Assembly (NCBI GenBank): GCA_950022655.1 | Contig: OX465584.1 | Location: 57,880,335 to 57,944,334 of the forward strand | Direction: 5' to 3' | Length of the DNA stretch: 64,000 bases | Origin: Alentia gelatinosa | Lineage: Eukaryota > Annelida > Polychaeta > Phyllodocida > Polynoidae | In this document: positions 33,075 through 44,285 of the stretch, piece after piece | Layout of the letters: each line of letters opens with the position of its first letter | Numbering within the stretch: the stretch's first letter is position 1 | The notes under the pieces: generated by a model | The model's input: only the letters and a program-made list of their open reading frames with translations | Told to the model about the DNA's origin: nothing | The model's database searches: none | Made by a program: the position numbers and the translations under genes

Positions 33075-33220
33075 ATACGGAAACAGGGCTACTGTGGCTG
33101 TATGTGATAAAAACGCGGTAAAATTGACGATAAAACCTATGCCGAGGGCAGAAGTTTGTTTTAACGTCAAATTTTACGAAGTTTTAATCACGTTCAGACA
33201 CAGTAACCCTGTTTTCGTAT
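33075..33220. mobile_element. MITE AA, copy 2
   Basis: ATACGGAAACAGGGCTACTG ... CAGTAACCCTGTTTTCGTAT, with GGTAAAATTGACGATAAAAC inside as in copy 1. Confidence 0.65.
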
Positions 33221-33534
33221 TTATCATATGCCTTAAAATATCCTAATTTTAACTTTGTTTCTGGGTGAGTTTTTGGATTTCGCCGCCATACATGCTCCGT
33301 ACGCCACATACGTACCCTGTAATTCACGTAAGTGTCGTACGGATATAAATACGACATGGGTAGAAGCGGGCCTTAGGTGTAGGATATACTACCACAGGTA
33401 TATATATGACAGGTAAGATATCCCCTGCCCATAGATGGAGGAAATCATTTTATTCTGATCGATTTTCTTGGAGGCTTTTGGCATTTTTCTATAAAAAAAG
33501 GAACCCTTAGATATGAACATGAAATACATCATAA
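33221..33534. other. Unassigned stretch
   Basis: Nothing recognised. Confidence 0.4.
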
Positions 33535-33851
33535 CCCTTTTGCTACGCTATGTTGCCTGGAGGCATTCCCAGGCATAGCACGCTATGATTCCTTGAGGCA
33601 TCAATTTCGAAATTTAAGTAATTACCCTTTTTTTAATGAAATAATGCGAATATTTTGATATGAAACTATAATACAGTTAAAATCATTACTATTGTATAAA
33701 ATCCTTATTATTTTGTATTGCCATGAAGGTGTAATATAATGACGTCACTGTGGATATTGTGAAAAGCACCAGTGCACAACAGGGCTGAAAATGGTTCTGC
33801 AGCGGCGTATTTCAGGTTGTTTATTTGATGCTATGGAGCATAGTGAAATGG
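33535..33851. mobile_element. piggyBac-like MITE R2
   Basis: CCCTTTTGCTACGCTATG after ATAA, ending GAAATGG before TTAA. It has about one and a half minisatellite units where R1 has six, and shares the right part (GACGTCACTGTGGATATTGT). Confidence 0.65.
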
Positions 33852-33983
33852 TTAAGATGGATACGAGATACATTTGTTTTTTAAACGATACTTTCAACGC
33901 CTTACATTATCACCCTACGAGACACCGAAAGAGTTAGATTTATCATTTTATACCAGTCCTTGTGACCACCGTACCCACCGAAA

Positions 33984-34272
33984 TTAATAAGAAATTAAAG
34001 AGTTTTTGGTCTGTGTTCTCATTCGCCATCGAGTTTGGAGTGGAAAGAATTATGACCGAGGCGATAGCCGATTGAATATTCTGAAGCACGTCAAACGAGA
34101 TGGCGAATGGTGACTCAGACAAAGCAGGAATATGTTTATGATTTTATCTTAGTCTGGAAATCTTTATCTGTCTATCACCCATTGAGTATGGGTTACTGTA
34201 CTCGCAAGCCTGTTGAGTACGAGTTTCTAATGTTAAGCCTAAGGACGTTTATACCAGGCTAATATAAGATAA
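33984..34272 (-). mobile_element. Foldback element, family J, inverted
   Basis: TTAATAAGAAATTAAAGAGT opens it. The tip ACCGAGGCGATAGCCGATTG is at 34055-34074, and TAATGTTAAGCCTAAGGACG ... CCAGGCTAATATAAGATAA closes it. Confidence 0.65.
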
Positions 34273-34384
34273 TATAGCACATAAGCGTCGTATGTGTACC
34301 TATTTGCTCTAATCTAGTGAAGTCGGTTAAATTGGAATACAAATATCATCATATTTAACCCCTTAATGCTAAGATTTTGGAATA

Positions 34385-34749
34385 ATGTAAAAAAAAGAAA
34401 AACCTGTCAGATACCATAACTGTGGTATACGGATTCAAAACCATGGTATACGGGGAAAATAGTCCCTTTTGCTATAGATTTCCTGGATTTGATTTGTTCG
34501 AAAAGATGGATAATAAATGCAACAAACGATGATTTTGAGGGCAGGCGGCTCTGTAAACCACTCGGGGTTAACGTCGTAATTACTACGCGTCAATCCCTCG
34601 TGGTGTACGGCCGCCTGTCCCCAAAACCATCGATTATTGTCTACCACAGTTATGGTATCTGACAGGTTTTATATAATGGGTCGTTGTTTACTGAGTCCCC
34701 ATACATTTTCAATCGGGACTTTGTATACGATGAATAATAAATAATAAGG
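34385..34749. mobile_element. Foldback L2, rearranged head-to-head
   Basis: 34393-34645 is L2 in minus orientation and ends at CGATTATTGTC. 34646-34749 is an L2 piece in plus orientation (CACAGTTATGGTATCTGACA ... GATGAATAATAA). The palindrome tip is lost (GTCGTAATTACTACGCG). Confidence 0.55.
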
Positions 34750-34917
34750 CGAGTACTTGGTGGCGAATACCCACAATATAAGCATTGTAATATTTTCCGT
34801 ATTGCCTTTTAACCCTTCTTCATGGCTGTACCCAGGTGTCACTTGTTAAAATGAGATCACTTTATCCTTCCGGCACCACAGAAGACTCATCTGGCATTCC
34901 TGAACTTGCCTGCAGCA

Positions 34918-35112
34918 AAGATCAAAGTAAGACTTCGACATGTTCAATTTAAACGACAATGCCGCAGGATGCTCTTGGAAAACACAGCCAGGAAGCCTAT
35001 CAGAACTACCACTTCTAGTGCTGACAGTATTCCAGTGGAGATTTCCTTTGAAATGTCAGCAACGGATACACCCAATCAGACAGGAGCAAATTCTGATACT
35101 TTAACTTTGTGA
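34918..35112 (+). CDS. Possible terminal exon with basic and Ser/Thr-rich tail
   Basis: TTCCTGAACTTGCCTGCAG resembles a splice acceptor. The open frame after it reads KIKVRLRHVQFKRQCRRMLL and then a Ser/Thr/Asn-rich tail to TGA at 35110-35112. A basic amphipathic stretch followed by a Ser/Thr tail resembles the C-terminal tail of many seven-helix receptors, but that is only a resemblance. No upstream exon or polyadenylation signal was found. Confidence 0.2.
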   Translation, partial: KIKVRLRHVQFKRQCRRMLLENTARKPIRTTTSSADSIPVEISFEMSATDTPNQTGANSDTLTL

Positions 35113-35165
35113 TTTTCAGGCTGGATGTTAATGTCCGTTCTAGAGTGTCTCTGCGGCAAGGGTAC

Positions 35166-35605
35166 ATAAAGCCGGAGACATACCAAGCGAGAAACGTAGC
35201 GATTTCTGGAATTACAAACAAAAAATATCATATATGAGAGCTTATCTATTTATTTATTTTTCATTTTTATCATTATTATTTTTTTTAGTTATTTCCAACA
35301 TCTAGCGTTCTTGCTAGCTCTTCCTGTTTTATATTTCGTATTTCCAAATTTTTTGGGGTAGAGTGACTGATTTATATTTTTCTTATCTACCCTAAAATAT
35401 ATTTTTTTGGCGTTGTGCGGTCGTACCCGGACATAACGCCTCGTCCCTGTCACTCCTATATTTTGTATTTCACCTGATTATTTCTTCTGAGAAGCTTAAT
35501 TATCGGTGAGAAACATTCCTATGAAATAGTATCTCACATAGAGGCCATTTTTTTGTTGGCGAATCTGGAAATCGCTGGTTTTCTCCCTTGGTGTGTCTCC
35601 GGCTT
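35166..35605. mobile_element. MITE O with a 220-bp insertion
   Basis: O ends AAGCCGGAGACATACCAAGC and TTGGTGTGTCTCCGGCTTTA are intact. The O sequence breaks at about 35240 and resumes near 35460 (TTTGTATTTCACCTGATTAT). The insert is T-rich with two CCTG/ACCC-type words and is not recognised. Confidence 0.6.
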
Positions 35606-36267
35606 TAATGTTCGGCCTAGAGTATTTCTGAGAGGTCGCAGTAGTATGATGTAAACATTTAATCAGGCTATAATGTATACATTTAATCAGGCAGTATCTC
35701 ATTAACAAATATTTACAGTTATCTTAGACTGCTCTGTTTAATTATCAACTTTGATCTTGATTTACTTTGAATCCGTCTTTATGGATGCTGCCCAGCCACA
35801 GGCGCCCATCCTTAAAGGGCTAAGAAACTGAAATCAAAATGGATTATAACATTACAAGTACATTGAAAACTCTGGGTAGTACACATGTATCAACTCGGGA
35901 TAGTCACATGTATCTCTTTCTGATCAGGAAATGTGAGTGTCTGAAGCCATATTCAAACGTACAATCCCTATACTACTTACACCGTCATGAGTGTTACTAT
36001 AGGCCGGTCGCCATACACAAAGCACCAATCGTGCACTACTTGCATATCGCACAGTTAAATAGAGCAAACCCTAAAGCCGGAAACACACCAAACGAGAAAC
36101 ACAGCGAGTTCCGTAATCGCCAACACAAAATGGCCTACATGTGAGCTATTATTTCATATTTCACCTGATCATTGCTTCCAAGATGCTAAATTATAGACAG
36201 GAGATATTCCTGAAATGATATCTCACATACTCGCCAATTTGTGTTGACGATTCCAGATATCGCTGAC

Positions 36268-38726
36268 GTTTTTTTGTTTTTTTAATTTATTGCAAAATAC
36301 ACAGTTCTTTCCGAAGAAAGATCTTCCACTGGTTCATATACATCACTTCTTAGGTTTACACCAGTATACAGTCTTCAAAAAGAAAACAAATGAAAGAAAA
36401 AGAAGCGGCTAGAAAAATAGCCATGATATTAATGAAATGAGATGGAATAATGATGTGATCTAATAAAGCAGATATTTGGATTTCACTATTTTTCCATAGT
36501 CAATTTTACTTTCCATATGTTGTATAGTAGCACTCAGGTCATTCCATAGTTTTTGTCCTCTATACTGAGGTGACCTCAGAAATAGGTTGCACGTGATCCT
36601 ACCTTCTTTAAACTTGATTTTGTTCGAGCTCCAGATTATCAGGGTTTTTTGATCGTTTGAACATAATAGATAGAAGTTGTACATTTCTACGAGAGTCTAA
36701 AAAGTCCACACAATATTTATTATGTAGGTCATCAATGCGTTGTCGCTTTTTCCATGTGTATTGAACAATTTTCAATGCTCTGTTCTGAAGAATCTGCAAA
36801 GAATCTTGACCCTTTTGGGCCGTGCTACCCAAAACAAATGAACAATATTCCATTACTGGACGTATGACAATAAGATATATTTTCAGAGCTACCTCTTCAT
36901 TAATTAGTCTTCTTATTTTTCCAAGTTTAAAAAGGCGAGAACTTACGTTCCGTTTAACTTCCTTTAGGTGTTTGTGGAAGGATAAATTCGAGTCAACCAG
37001 AACTCCTAAGTAACGATATTGAGAAACAGATCCTAGTAAGCTATTTTTACATATAACTTCGAGTGGGGGGAGCCTTGTACTTCTCTGAGAAGAACTAAAC
37101 CAACTAACTTTAGTTTTGTCTGTATTTATAGTCATGCCATTAAACAAGCACCATTTTGAAACTGTGTTCACTGCTTGCTGTAACTCATGTTGTGATCCTG
37201 CAGCATACAACACAAGATCATCTGCATACTGAATCGTCTTAGCAGTATTAATGGCTGTACACATATTGTTCACAAAAAGACCAAAGAAAAAAGGACCCAA
37301 TACCGATCCTTGCGGTACACCGAAACGAACGGCAGCCTCATTTGAGCTCACTTGGTTAATCGTGACTCTTTGCTTCCGCCCATTCAGATAATCTGAGGAC
37401 CATTTAATCAAATTCGGAGGTAAATTAAATTCACCATGTAATTTGGCAATCAACAACTTATGAGGCACGGCATCGAACGCCTTACGGAGATCGATATAAC
37501 AACTTGCAACTAAATTATTTTCATTCCTGGCTATATAAAGATCATCTAAATAATTATAAATAGCATCCACAGTTCCAAGGCCCTTACGGAAACCATACTG
37601 AGTGCTGCACAAAACATTCGAACTCTCAATGAAGCTAGTTAACCTTGAGTATAACAATTTTTCTAAAATTTTTGAAGGACTACATAAGATTGTTATTGGT
37701 CTCCAATTGTTAATGTTTTGACCATCCCCTCCCTTAGGTATTGGAATAATTGTTCCAGTTTTCCATTTTGTTGGCACAATGCCTGTTTTCAAAGAACTTT
37801 CAAATAAATAGGTGAATTCCGTCAATAAGATTTTCATACAATCCTTAATAACTGCTCCAGAAATATCTTGTAATCTTGAGCCTTTGCTCGTTGCAATTTC
37901 CCCTATTAATTTTTTAACCTCAATTTTGTCGATAGGTGTATGTATGTTCTCGGTTTGATTTGTACTCTCAGTTAATGTAGCTAACAGCTTTTCATATTCG
38001 CTAATATCACAGTCTTGAAACAATTTCTCACCAATACCAGCAAAAAATTGATTGATATAATCCGCGGTATGTTCTTTGGGAACTGGCTGATTAGTTTCAG
38101 AATCAACTAAATAACATGTATCTTCACCTTTCCCACAATCCCATAATTCTCTTATGTAACGCCAGAATTCCGAGGGTTTATATTTCACATTCTCTAGCTG
38201 TTCCAAACAAAAATCTGATCTAGCTTTCGACATAACACGTCTTATATCATTATTCAGATGATGTGCCAAAATAAGATTTTCTCTTCCCATCCCATTATTA
38301 TACAAATTTATTAATTTACATCTATCTTCTATTTTACTATAAATTTCATCTGTTATCCAGGCCTCTTTTTTTCTTACGGACTTCATTTTCGACCTTGGGC
38401 ATGACTCGTCGAGATATGATTCCAATTTATCTAAAATGAAGTCCCAGAGCATATTTGGGTCTGTTTCTGACCAATAAGCACTCCAGTCAACATCAGCTAA
38501 GTAATCGGCTAATGAATCTTTACTATAATTTTTGTAGGATCTTCCATAGAAAGTAATACCTGATCGTTTTTCTCTTTTCTTTTTTCTCACCGCGTAAGTA
38601 GGTAAGTGATCAGCAATCATGTCACCAGAGATTCCAGAACTGTGCACAAAATTTGAGTTTGTAAACATCAAGTCTAGCAACGAACCCCTTGCTACATTAT
38701 CCTTATTCGGTCGAGTGATACCCTGT
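36268..38726 (-). mobile_element. CR1/L2-like LINE, 5'-truncated
   Basis: Minus-strand non-LTR retrotransposon. The A-rich tail is 36268-36290 (plus-strand T-run) and an AATAAA-like AATAAATT precedes it. The body encodes the end of an endonuclease and a full reverse transcriptase. It is truncated at about 38726, where the sequence passes into the TIR of a MITE O. Confidence 0.85.
36460..38725 (-). pseudogene. LINE ORF2: endonuclease C-terminus and reverse transcriptase
   Basis: The frame is open from 38725 to 36608. The N-terminal part (GITRPNKDNVARGSLLDLMF, then GDMIADHLP) is the last segment of an AP-like endonuclease, with Asp-His as in SDH. Counting from 38680, RT motifs are NNWRPITIL (324-332), the catalytic Asp segment YIDLRKAFDAVPH (395-407), GVPQGSVLGP (454-463) and YADD (485-488). 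The thumb (YRYLGVLVD) follows. The frame ends in EQNQV-stop at 36608, but the usual C-terminus continues in another frame to 36460 (FKEGRITCNLFL, then WNDLSATIQ), so one indel lies near 36610-36660. The endonuclease start is missing, so this copy cannot move by itself. Family: CR1/L2/Rex-type, not resolved further. Confidence 0.88.
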
Positions 38727-38752
38727 TATTCGCTTGGTGTGAGCTTCAAGGT

Positions 38753-38945
38753 ATCAGGATTTAATTTTAAAGCTGATGATTCGCTTATTTATTGTCCATA
38801 TATGTGTTTTGTAAGTGTAGATCTAGCTGGGATTGTTGCAATGGAAGCTACAGTTAGAGCGTATACATAGTAATGGATGGTATGGGGAAATAACTAGCAG
38901 AACTGAGTTTCACTGGACTTTCCTTCCAATATAGTGAAATTATAT
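38753..38945. other. Unassigned stretch
   Basis: Nothing recognised beyond the O remnant. Confidence 0.35.
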
Positions 38946-38949
38946 CTAT

Positions 38950-39238
38950 ATAGAAATGGATCGATAGTTGTGTAAATACTCCACATGTTGGGATGCGCTG
39001 CAATCGTGATCAAGGTGAAGCTGAGTGATGATTACGGCGCATCCGAACAAATGGAGTATTGTGTATTTTACAATTCAATTGCGGTTCTTGATTTATCTCA
39101 CCCCTCTCAATGACAATTAGTAGCATCACAATATCAGAATAATTGAAATTACTAAGCAAATCCATATGATGTCATCTCACATTCACTCCACCATGGCCAT
39201 GGCGTAGTATTGTCACTTGATGCTCGTGATAGTTAATT
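38950..39238 (-). mobile_element. Foldback element, family G, inverted
   Basis: Arms AAATACTCCACATGTTGGG and AACAAATGGAGTATTGTGTA, tip CAAGGTGAAGCTGAGTG (39010-39027), then TTATCTCACCCCTCTCAATG and CTCCACCATGGCCATGGC. It stops where the next G element starts. Confidence 0.6.
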
Positions 39239-39239
39239 A

Positions 39240-39585
39240 TCTCACCCCTGGTACAAATTTAGCCATAGGAATAATATTAGAAAAATATACTCAACGATCA
39301 CCCTGGTAAAGTGACAACACTATGCCACGGCCGTGACGTAGTGGATTTGCTAAGTATATTCTTATTATTCTGAAGTTTTGATGATATTTAATGTCATAGA
39401 AAGGGGTAAGATAAATCCAGAACCGCACTTTAATCGTAAAATAGACAATACTCCACCCGTTTGGCTGGGCTATAATCCTCACTCGGCTTCACCTCGATGA
39501 CGATTGCGACCCAGCCAAACTTGTGGAGTATTGTCTATTCATACAATTCTCGATGCAGTTCTATATAAGTATTTTTTTCTAATGT
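39240..39585 (+). mobile_element. Foldback element, family G, complete
   Basis: TATCTCACCCCTGGTACAAA, GCCATAGGAATAATATTAG and GGGGTAAGATAAATCCAG form block one. A palindrome with tip CAC-TC-GGC-TTC-ACC-TC-GATG (39480-39498) forms block two, ending CGATGCAGTTCTATATAA. Same as 62301-62617. Confidence 0.7.
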
Positions 39586-39878
39586 TATTCCTATAGATAC
39601 ACTTGGTCTGCCTGACCACCCTCCTAACACGTCTTCAGTAATACACATTCCTGGATGAATGACCTTCACATAATTCAAAATCGCACACTATGAATTTTTC
39701 CTGGTATATCCTATATAGGATCCACTGCATCTTTTCTTTTCAATTTCTTGGTATCCTCATGTTTAAAGAGGATCCTTTTGTCTTTATTTATAATTAAAAG
39801 GCAGTGAATACCAATAAATAGGTATGACCCTCAACATAGTAAAACAACAATAGAATAGCATACAATAATGATCACTTT

Positions 39879-39879
<1 letters not shown>
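39586..39879. other. Unassigned stretch
   Basis: Nothing recognised. Confidence 0.4.
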
Positions 39880-39909
<30 letters not shown>

Positions 39910-40407
39910 CAAAAATAGACATTACAATCACCCTGGTCGTGTGCGTTCTTCCTTGCATCGTCCTTAACAAACACTCACGTGGACATACATTTTACAGGAC
40001 ATTAAACGAGGACATTACATTAACAACAAACAACAACAACAAGCAATTTTTACCGGCGAGTCCAGAAAGGTCCCTATAATACCTGGTCCAGCGTATCCAC
40101 ATCACCATGTATTATCAATACTTCGATAGATATATGGATGTTTGCACACAAACCCGAGACCTCAAACCGACAGTGTATTTGCTTATAGGTCTGAGAATAG
40201 CGGTATTTTTCCCTGGGTCATATGACTCCAAGGGAATAGCTCAGGTCATATGACTCTGATGTTATCGGCATATTATTTCAACTCTCTCATAGATTTCGGC
40301 TTGTAATAAGTATGTCTTTATTTCATTTTTGAAATCTTTTTTAGAGGATAGAATCTGTATACTCTGTTTTAACAAGTTCCATAATTCATTGCCTCGGTAT
40401 AGGGGCG
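39880..40407 (-). pseudogene. LINE 3' end with ORF2 C-terminus
   Basis: A run of about 27 T at 39882-39909 is the poly-A tail of a minus-strand element. At the other end, 40240-40407 reads APLYRGNELWNLLKQSIQIL and KKDFKNEIKTYLLQAEIYER before a stop, the normal last 50 residues of a CR1/L2-like ORF2. The copy is 5'-truncated at about 40407, where a family C fragment begins. Confidence 0.75.
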
Positions 40408-40520
40408 CCAACAGTGCAAGCAAGAACGGACAAAACGAAGTCTAATGTCTAGTTCTTATGAAACCGGACACACCATCTAGACGCCATCTAGACATGTCAC
40501 GAAACTAATGAAACAGGTCC
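40408..40520. mobile_element. Family C fragment
   Basis: AACAGTGCAAGCAAGAACGG ... TCTAGACATGTCACGAAACT ... GAAACAGGTCC. The left part is missing. Confidence 0.6.
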
Positions 40521-40777
40521 AAGATGTCAAAACCAATGAAATGGTCATTCCTGTATGCTCGCACTGTATAATGAGAATGCACATGTTGATGAAGGAAGAG
40601 TACCCTCCGACTTTCTCTCCAGACTGTTAGGAAACCCGAGAGGAAGACATGTCTTTGAAGTTATTGTTTTCTCCTGGCATCCCCTAGATATTGGGAATGG
40701 AAGTGACATGCCATTCCACCTTCTCCGGTGCTGTATCATCAGTATTAGATTTGCTGTGAAGGCTTGTATATAAAATA

Positions 40778-40865
40778 TAAAGCCGGAGACAGATGAAGCA
40801 AGAAACGTAGCGATTTCCAGAATCGCCAATACAAAATGGCGTGTATGTGAAATAATATCTCACAT
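40778..40865. mobile_element. MITE O, left half
   Basis: AAAGCCGGAGACAGATGAAG ... AATGGCGTGTATGTG. Cut off by MITE Q copy 3. Confidence 0.55.
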
Positions 40866-40866
40866 A

Positions 40867-41174
40867 AAGCCTGTTTTAATTGGCCGACGAAAAGGTTTTT
40901 TTTTTTTTAGTAGCACAGAAGGTCTGTTTGTGGTGCCACAGATGGTGCGTAGGTAAAAGAAAAATCAGTGAGGGTTGTAGATTTCACTCAGTGACCAAGC
41001 TTTCACTCAGTGGTGGGTGGTGCCACATTGCATAATCTAAGCAGAAAAAGTCGTGGGTCATTTCACGAGCTTGGTCGTTTCCATTGACCGATTTTGGGTC
41101 AGCAGTGCCAAAAATCCATCGGTGGTTCCTGACTGTAGATCGCTGATGGAAAATCTGCCAATGGAAACGGGCCT
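40867..41174. mobile_element. MITE Q, copy 3
   Basis: AAGCCTGTTTTAATTGGCCG ... GCCAATGGAAACGGGCCT. The interior follows Q1 (TCACTCAGTGACCAAGCTTT). Confidence 0.7.
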
Positions 41175-41318
41175 TTACACACAATTTTGTTTTTGTGATT
41201 ATGGAAACCGCCCCAGACTAATATACGGAATCCAACTTCTCATGAAACTAAATTTACCTAGAATGAGTAGCGTCTATCAAACTGAGTGGTTAGCTAGAGT
41301 CCGGCCATTGATGCATAG

Positions 41319-42113
41319 TAAGGCCTTGCACCCAACAACGCAGATGGTCTATGATAGAGCTCCCGATAGGCTATGATTGGAAATGGCAAGGCAGGGAGGT
41401 ATTTGAAACAGGCGTTAAATCGTAGAGCTCTGACGTGATCCAATTGGTGAATCATGCTCCATGGCTACGATTAGCTACCGATATGCAACAATAGGCTACG
41501 AAGGGCTAAGAAAAATCCGACATGTTGGATCTTATCTGAAGCTGGAAGGGGGGATGTCCACAAACCACGACGAGGCTACGACAATGGCTTTCCGACAAGG
41601 TTCACAATTGCCCTACGATTGGAGGCCTTGTCGTAGTTGGTGGACCCCAGTTCCCGACAAGAATCTATGACAAAGCCACGATTGGAAGCTTGTCGGGAGC
41701 CTTCCGACAAGGTTCCGACAACATCGAGCATGTTCGATTTTTCCCATGACTGAACCCTTGTCATGGAGAGTCTTGGCGTGTCAGGAGCGTGTCCCAGAGG
41801 TCTACAATAGGAAATTATGGTGAAGTGTGCACTTCTCGACACGCCCTGACAATGCTGTCGTAAAGCCCCCTTCTTACGACAAGGCTGCGACCTTCTTGTC
41901 AGCGCTTGTTGTAGCCTTGTTGTGGTTGGTGGACGCCCGCCTGTATGATTGGTGTTTCTAATCGTAGCCTATGGGTATCCAATCGTGGGTTTTCATAGAG
42001 TCAATCGTACAAACCACGATTTTTGTCTGACCTCCCAATGAGATTTTATTCCAGTTGGGAAGTCAATCCTAAGACCTATCGAGACCAGAATCGACGTTCG
42101 TGGGTGCAAGGCT
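41319..42113. mobile_element. MITE FF, host of a D element
   Basis: Ends GGCCTTGCACCCAACAACG and CGTTCGTGGGTGCAAGGC are inverted and flanked by TAA and TTAA-like bases. The interior is rich in TACGAT/ATCGTA words. D copy 2 sits in the middle. Confidence 0.55.
41547..41941. mobile_element. MITE D, copy 2
   Basis: GGATGTCCACAAACCACGAC ... TTGTGGTTGGTGGACGCCCG. Same internal word order as 54042-54465. Confidence 0.7.
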
Positions 42114-42119
42114 TAAAGC

Positions 42120-42694
42120 CTGGCGTCGACTGAGCTCCAAATCGTCTGTTATAGGTCTAACAATGTATCTAAAAACCGATAACCGATGTACCTAGTCTCG
42201 ATGCTTCTATACGAAACAGAGATTCAAGACTATCTAGGAGATTCATATATTTGAAAACTGACACAATGGAATACAAAATGTTATTCGTCTTTTATTTAGA
42301 TAGAACATTAAGGAGAACACATGTACCAAGGAGTAAATAATGGGGTTCTCAAAAGCTGTATTGGTAAACATGAAGATCGCTTTCTTAAGAATTGTGATCA
42401 GATAAGGTATTGAAAATGCATCGGAACTATTTCATATGGTCTGATTTCAGTAAAATTAGAATGATAACTATTGAAATTTGTTGTTAGATTTAAAGGAAAA
42501 CTGTTTCAGAAAATGCTTAAAAGGAAGAAAACTGTATTCCGCGCTGGAGGCAAAATCAAAACGGCTAAACGCCGATTGTAATCCAGGATAAATAAAGTGT
42601 TTAAAAAAAGAAAAAAATCTATAATTTTTGACATTCTGCATTATAGTCCATCGGGTGGTACCAAATATCTATCGTGGTAGGTGGACGCCTGGCC
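42120..42694. mobile_element. E-like ends around a LINE 3' UTR
   Basis: 42575-42618 (AATCCAGGATAAATAAAGTG then an A-rich run) is a plus-strand LINE 3' end, with 3' UTR-like sequence upstream to about 42290. An E-type right end (TATCGTGGTAGGTGGACGCC) follows at 42670-42694, and a loosely matching AGCCTGGCGTCGAC lies at 42117. Confidence 0.45.
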
Positions 42695-42705
42695 TTTTGG
42701 TGTCT

Positions 42706-42929
42706 TATGCCGGAGACACACCAAGCGAGTCAAGGTGGCAATCTCTGGAATCGCCAATACAAAACAGCATATATCTGAGATATTTTTTCAAAGTGATGTC
42801 CCCCACCGATAACTTAGCATATTAGAAGCAATAATCAAGCAAAATATGAATTAATAGCTCACATACACGCCATTTTGTGTTGGCGATTCCAGAAATCGCC
42901 GCGTTAGTCGCTTGGTGTGTCTCCAGCAT
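42706..42929. mobile_element. MITE O, complete
   Basis: GCCGGAGACACACCAAGCGA ... TCGCTTGGTGTGTCTCCAGC, with the central CCACCGATAACTTAGCATAT. This is the most complete copy. Confidence 0.7.
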
Positions 42930-43084
42930 TGTGCGCAGTGATGCAGTCTTATCCGTAGTGTTGCAGTCTTGTGCATAATGATGATTGTCTTATACATAGT
43001 AATGGTACCCTCATGTATGTGACTGGAGTCTTATGCATAGAATTGGTACTTGATGCATAGAGTTGGTACTCTCATGCATAATGG

Positions 43085-43330
43085 AGCAGTTTCAGTTTGG
43101 CATAGTGACTTCACGAGGCGAAACCTTGAAGTCCGGAGCCAAAACTCCAGGAGTGGATTGCGGTGACGAATCAGGTTTTGATTTTATTCTACCCCGTCTC
43201 CTCGATTTTGATATATTACATGATAACAATTCTGAATGCCACTAGTGGCATATAAAACTCCGTATGCCAGTCAGCGTGGCGTACAGAAACTCAATGATAA
43301 GCTTATGGAGTTTTATATTAGGGGTAGGAT
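43085..43330 (-). mobile_element. Foldback element, family F2, truncated
   Basis: GTTTGGCATAGTGACTTCAC with a decayed tip (CACGAGGCGAAACCTTG), then TACCCCGTCTCCTCGATTTT and CAATGATAAGCTTATGGAG ... GGGGTAGGATAAA. The outer arm is missing. Confidence 0.65.
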
Positions 43331-43620
43331 AAATAATAGAGACAGTCTCATATATAGTAATATCAGTCTTGTAGAAAAGGGAAACACCTTTTGCTAAAAT
43401 ATGATGAGGTCACAAGTTTGAGAGACCCAGAAAGATCTAAGCTTGATGCATATTATGATAAGGTCGGATTTTGTGTGTTCTGCACCTTCATCTTCTTTTA
43501 AACTGAACGGATATAAACTATATATCAACCTCTGCCGCATTGTCGGCATTGTTTACACACAAGTCTGAATAATTCCAAAGTTTATAGCGTCGCACAGATC
43601 CTAGTTCCGGTATTTAACTG
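43331..43620. other. Unassigned stretch
   Basis: Nothing recognised. Confidence 0.4.
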
Positions 43621-43627
43621 ACGGCAA

Positions 43628-44285
43628 GAGACACACAGTATTGACTGGTCTCAAATACAAGCGGTCGTATGCTCCGAGGAGTTGACGCGTAGTAATATCC
43701 GAGTTCATTTGTCTGAAACTGGTCTATATTATATTCATTATCCACCTTTTCCTGACAAGTAGGTTACTGATATTAGTTTATTTAGGTACACGGTATTTTT
43801 CTGTATGCGCTGGCTTTTGCAACCCAGAGCATGCAACATATCCGTATGCTCCGGGTATGTATATACATGCTGCCCATGTGTTTTTAATGGACACTTTGTA
43901 TTAGATAGATATACCTGTATATGCTCCAGGTATGTAGATACACGCTGCCCATATGTTTTCTATGGACACTTTGTACTAGGTGGATACATCTGTATGCTCT
44001 GGGTATAGTGATACATGCTGCCTATGTGTTCTCTAAGGACACTTGGTATTAGGTGGATACATCTGTATGCTTCGGGTATGTAGATACATGCTGCCTATGT
44101 GTTCTCTAAGGACACTTTGTATTAGGTAGATATACCCATATGCTCCGGGTATGTAGATACACGCTGCCCATGTGTTTCCCATGGACACTATGTATTAGGT
44201 GCATATAGCTGTATGCTCTGGATATGCAGAAACATGCTGCCCATGTGTTTTCTATGGACACTTTCTATTAGGTAGATACAAAATA
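43628..44285 (+). mobile_element. Foldback element, family M, with expanded minisatellite
   Basis: Palindrome arms GTATTGACTGGTCTCAAATA and GAAACTGGTCTATATTATA enclose GTTGACGCGTAGTAATATCC. CATTATCCACCTTTTCC follows, then a 73-bp tandem array. An inverted relative with one unit is at 27040-27345. Confidence 0.6.
43845..44280 (+). repeat. 73-bp minisatellite, six units
   Basis: Units start at 43845, 43920, 43993, 44066, 44139 and 44212. Each has TATGCTCCGGGTATG, ACATGCTGCCCATGTG and GGACACTTTGTATTAGGT. Confidence 0.9.

Larger units (their letters stand above)
36072..38752. mobile_element. MITE O split by the LINE
   Basis: The left arm (AAGCCGGAAACACACCAAAC ... GATATCGCTGACG) ends at 36266. 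The expected terminal TCGCTTGGTGTG appears again at 38730-38741, directly beyond the LINE 5' end. Confidence 0.6.

Noticed and set aside
36608..38680. The 690-codon ORF as a host gene
   Set aside because: Reverse transcriptase motifs, A-rich tail and the split target MITE make it a LINE.
43845..44280. CRISPR-like or regulatory array
   Set aside because: The 73-bp units are uniform along their length, so it is a simple minisatellite.
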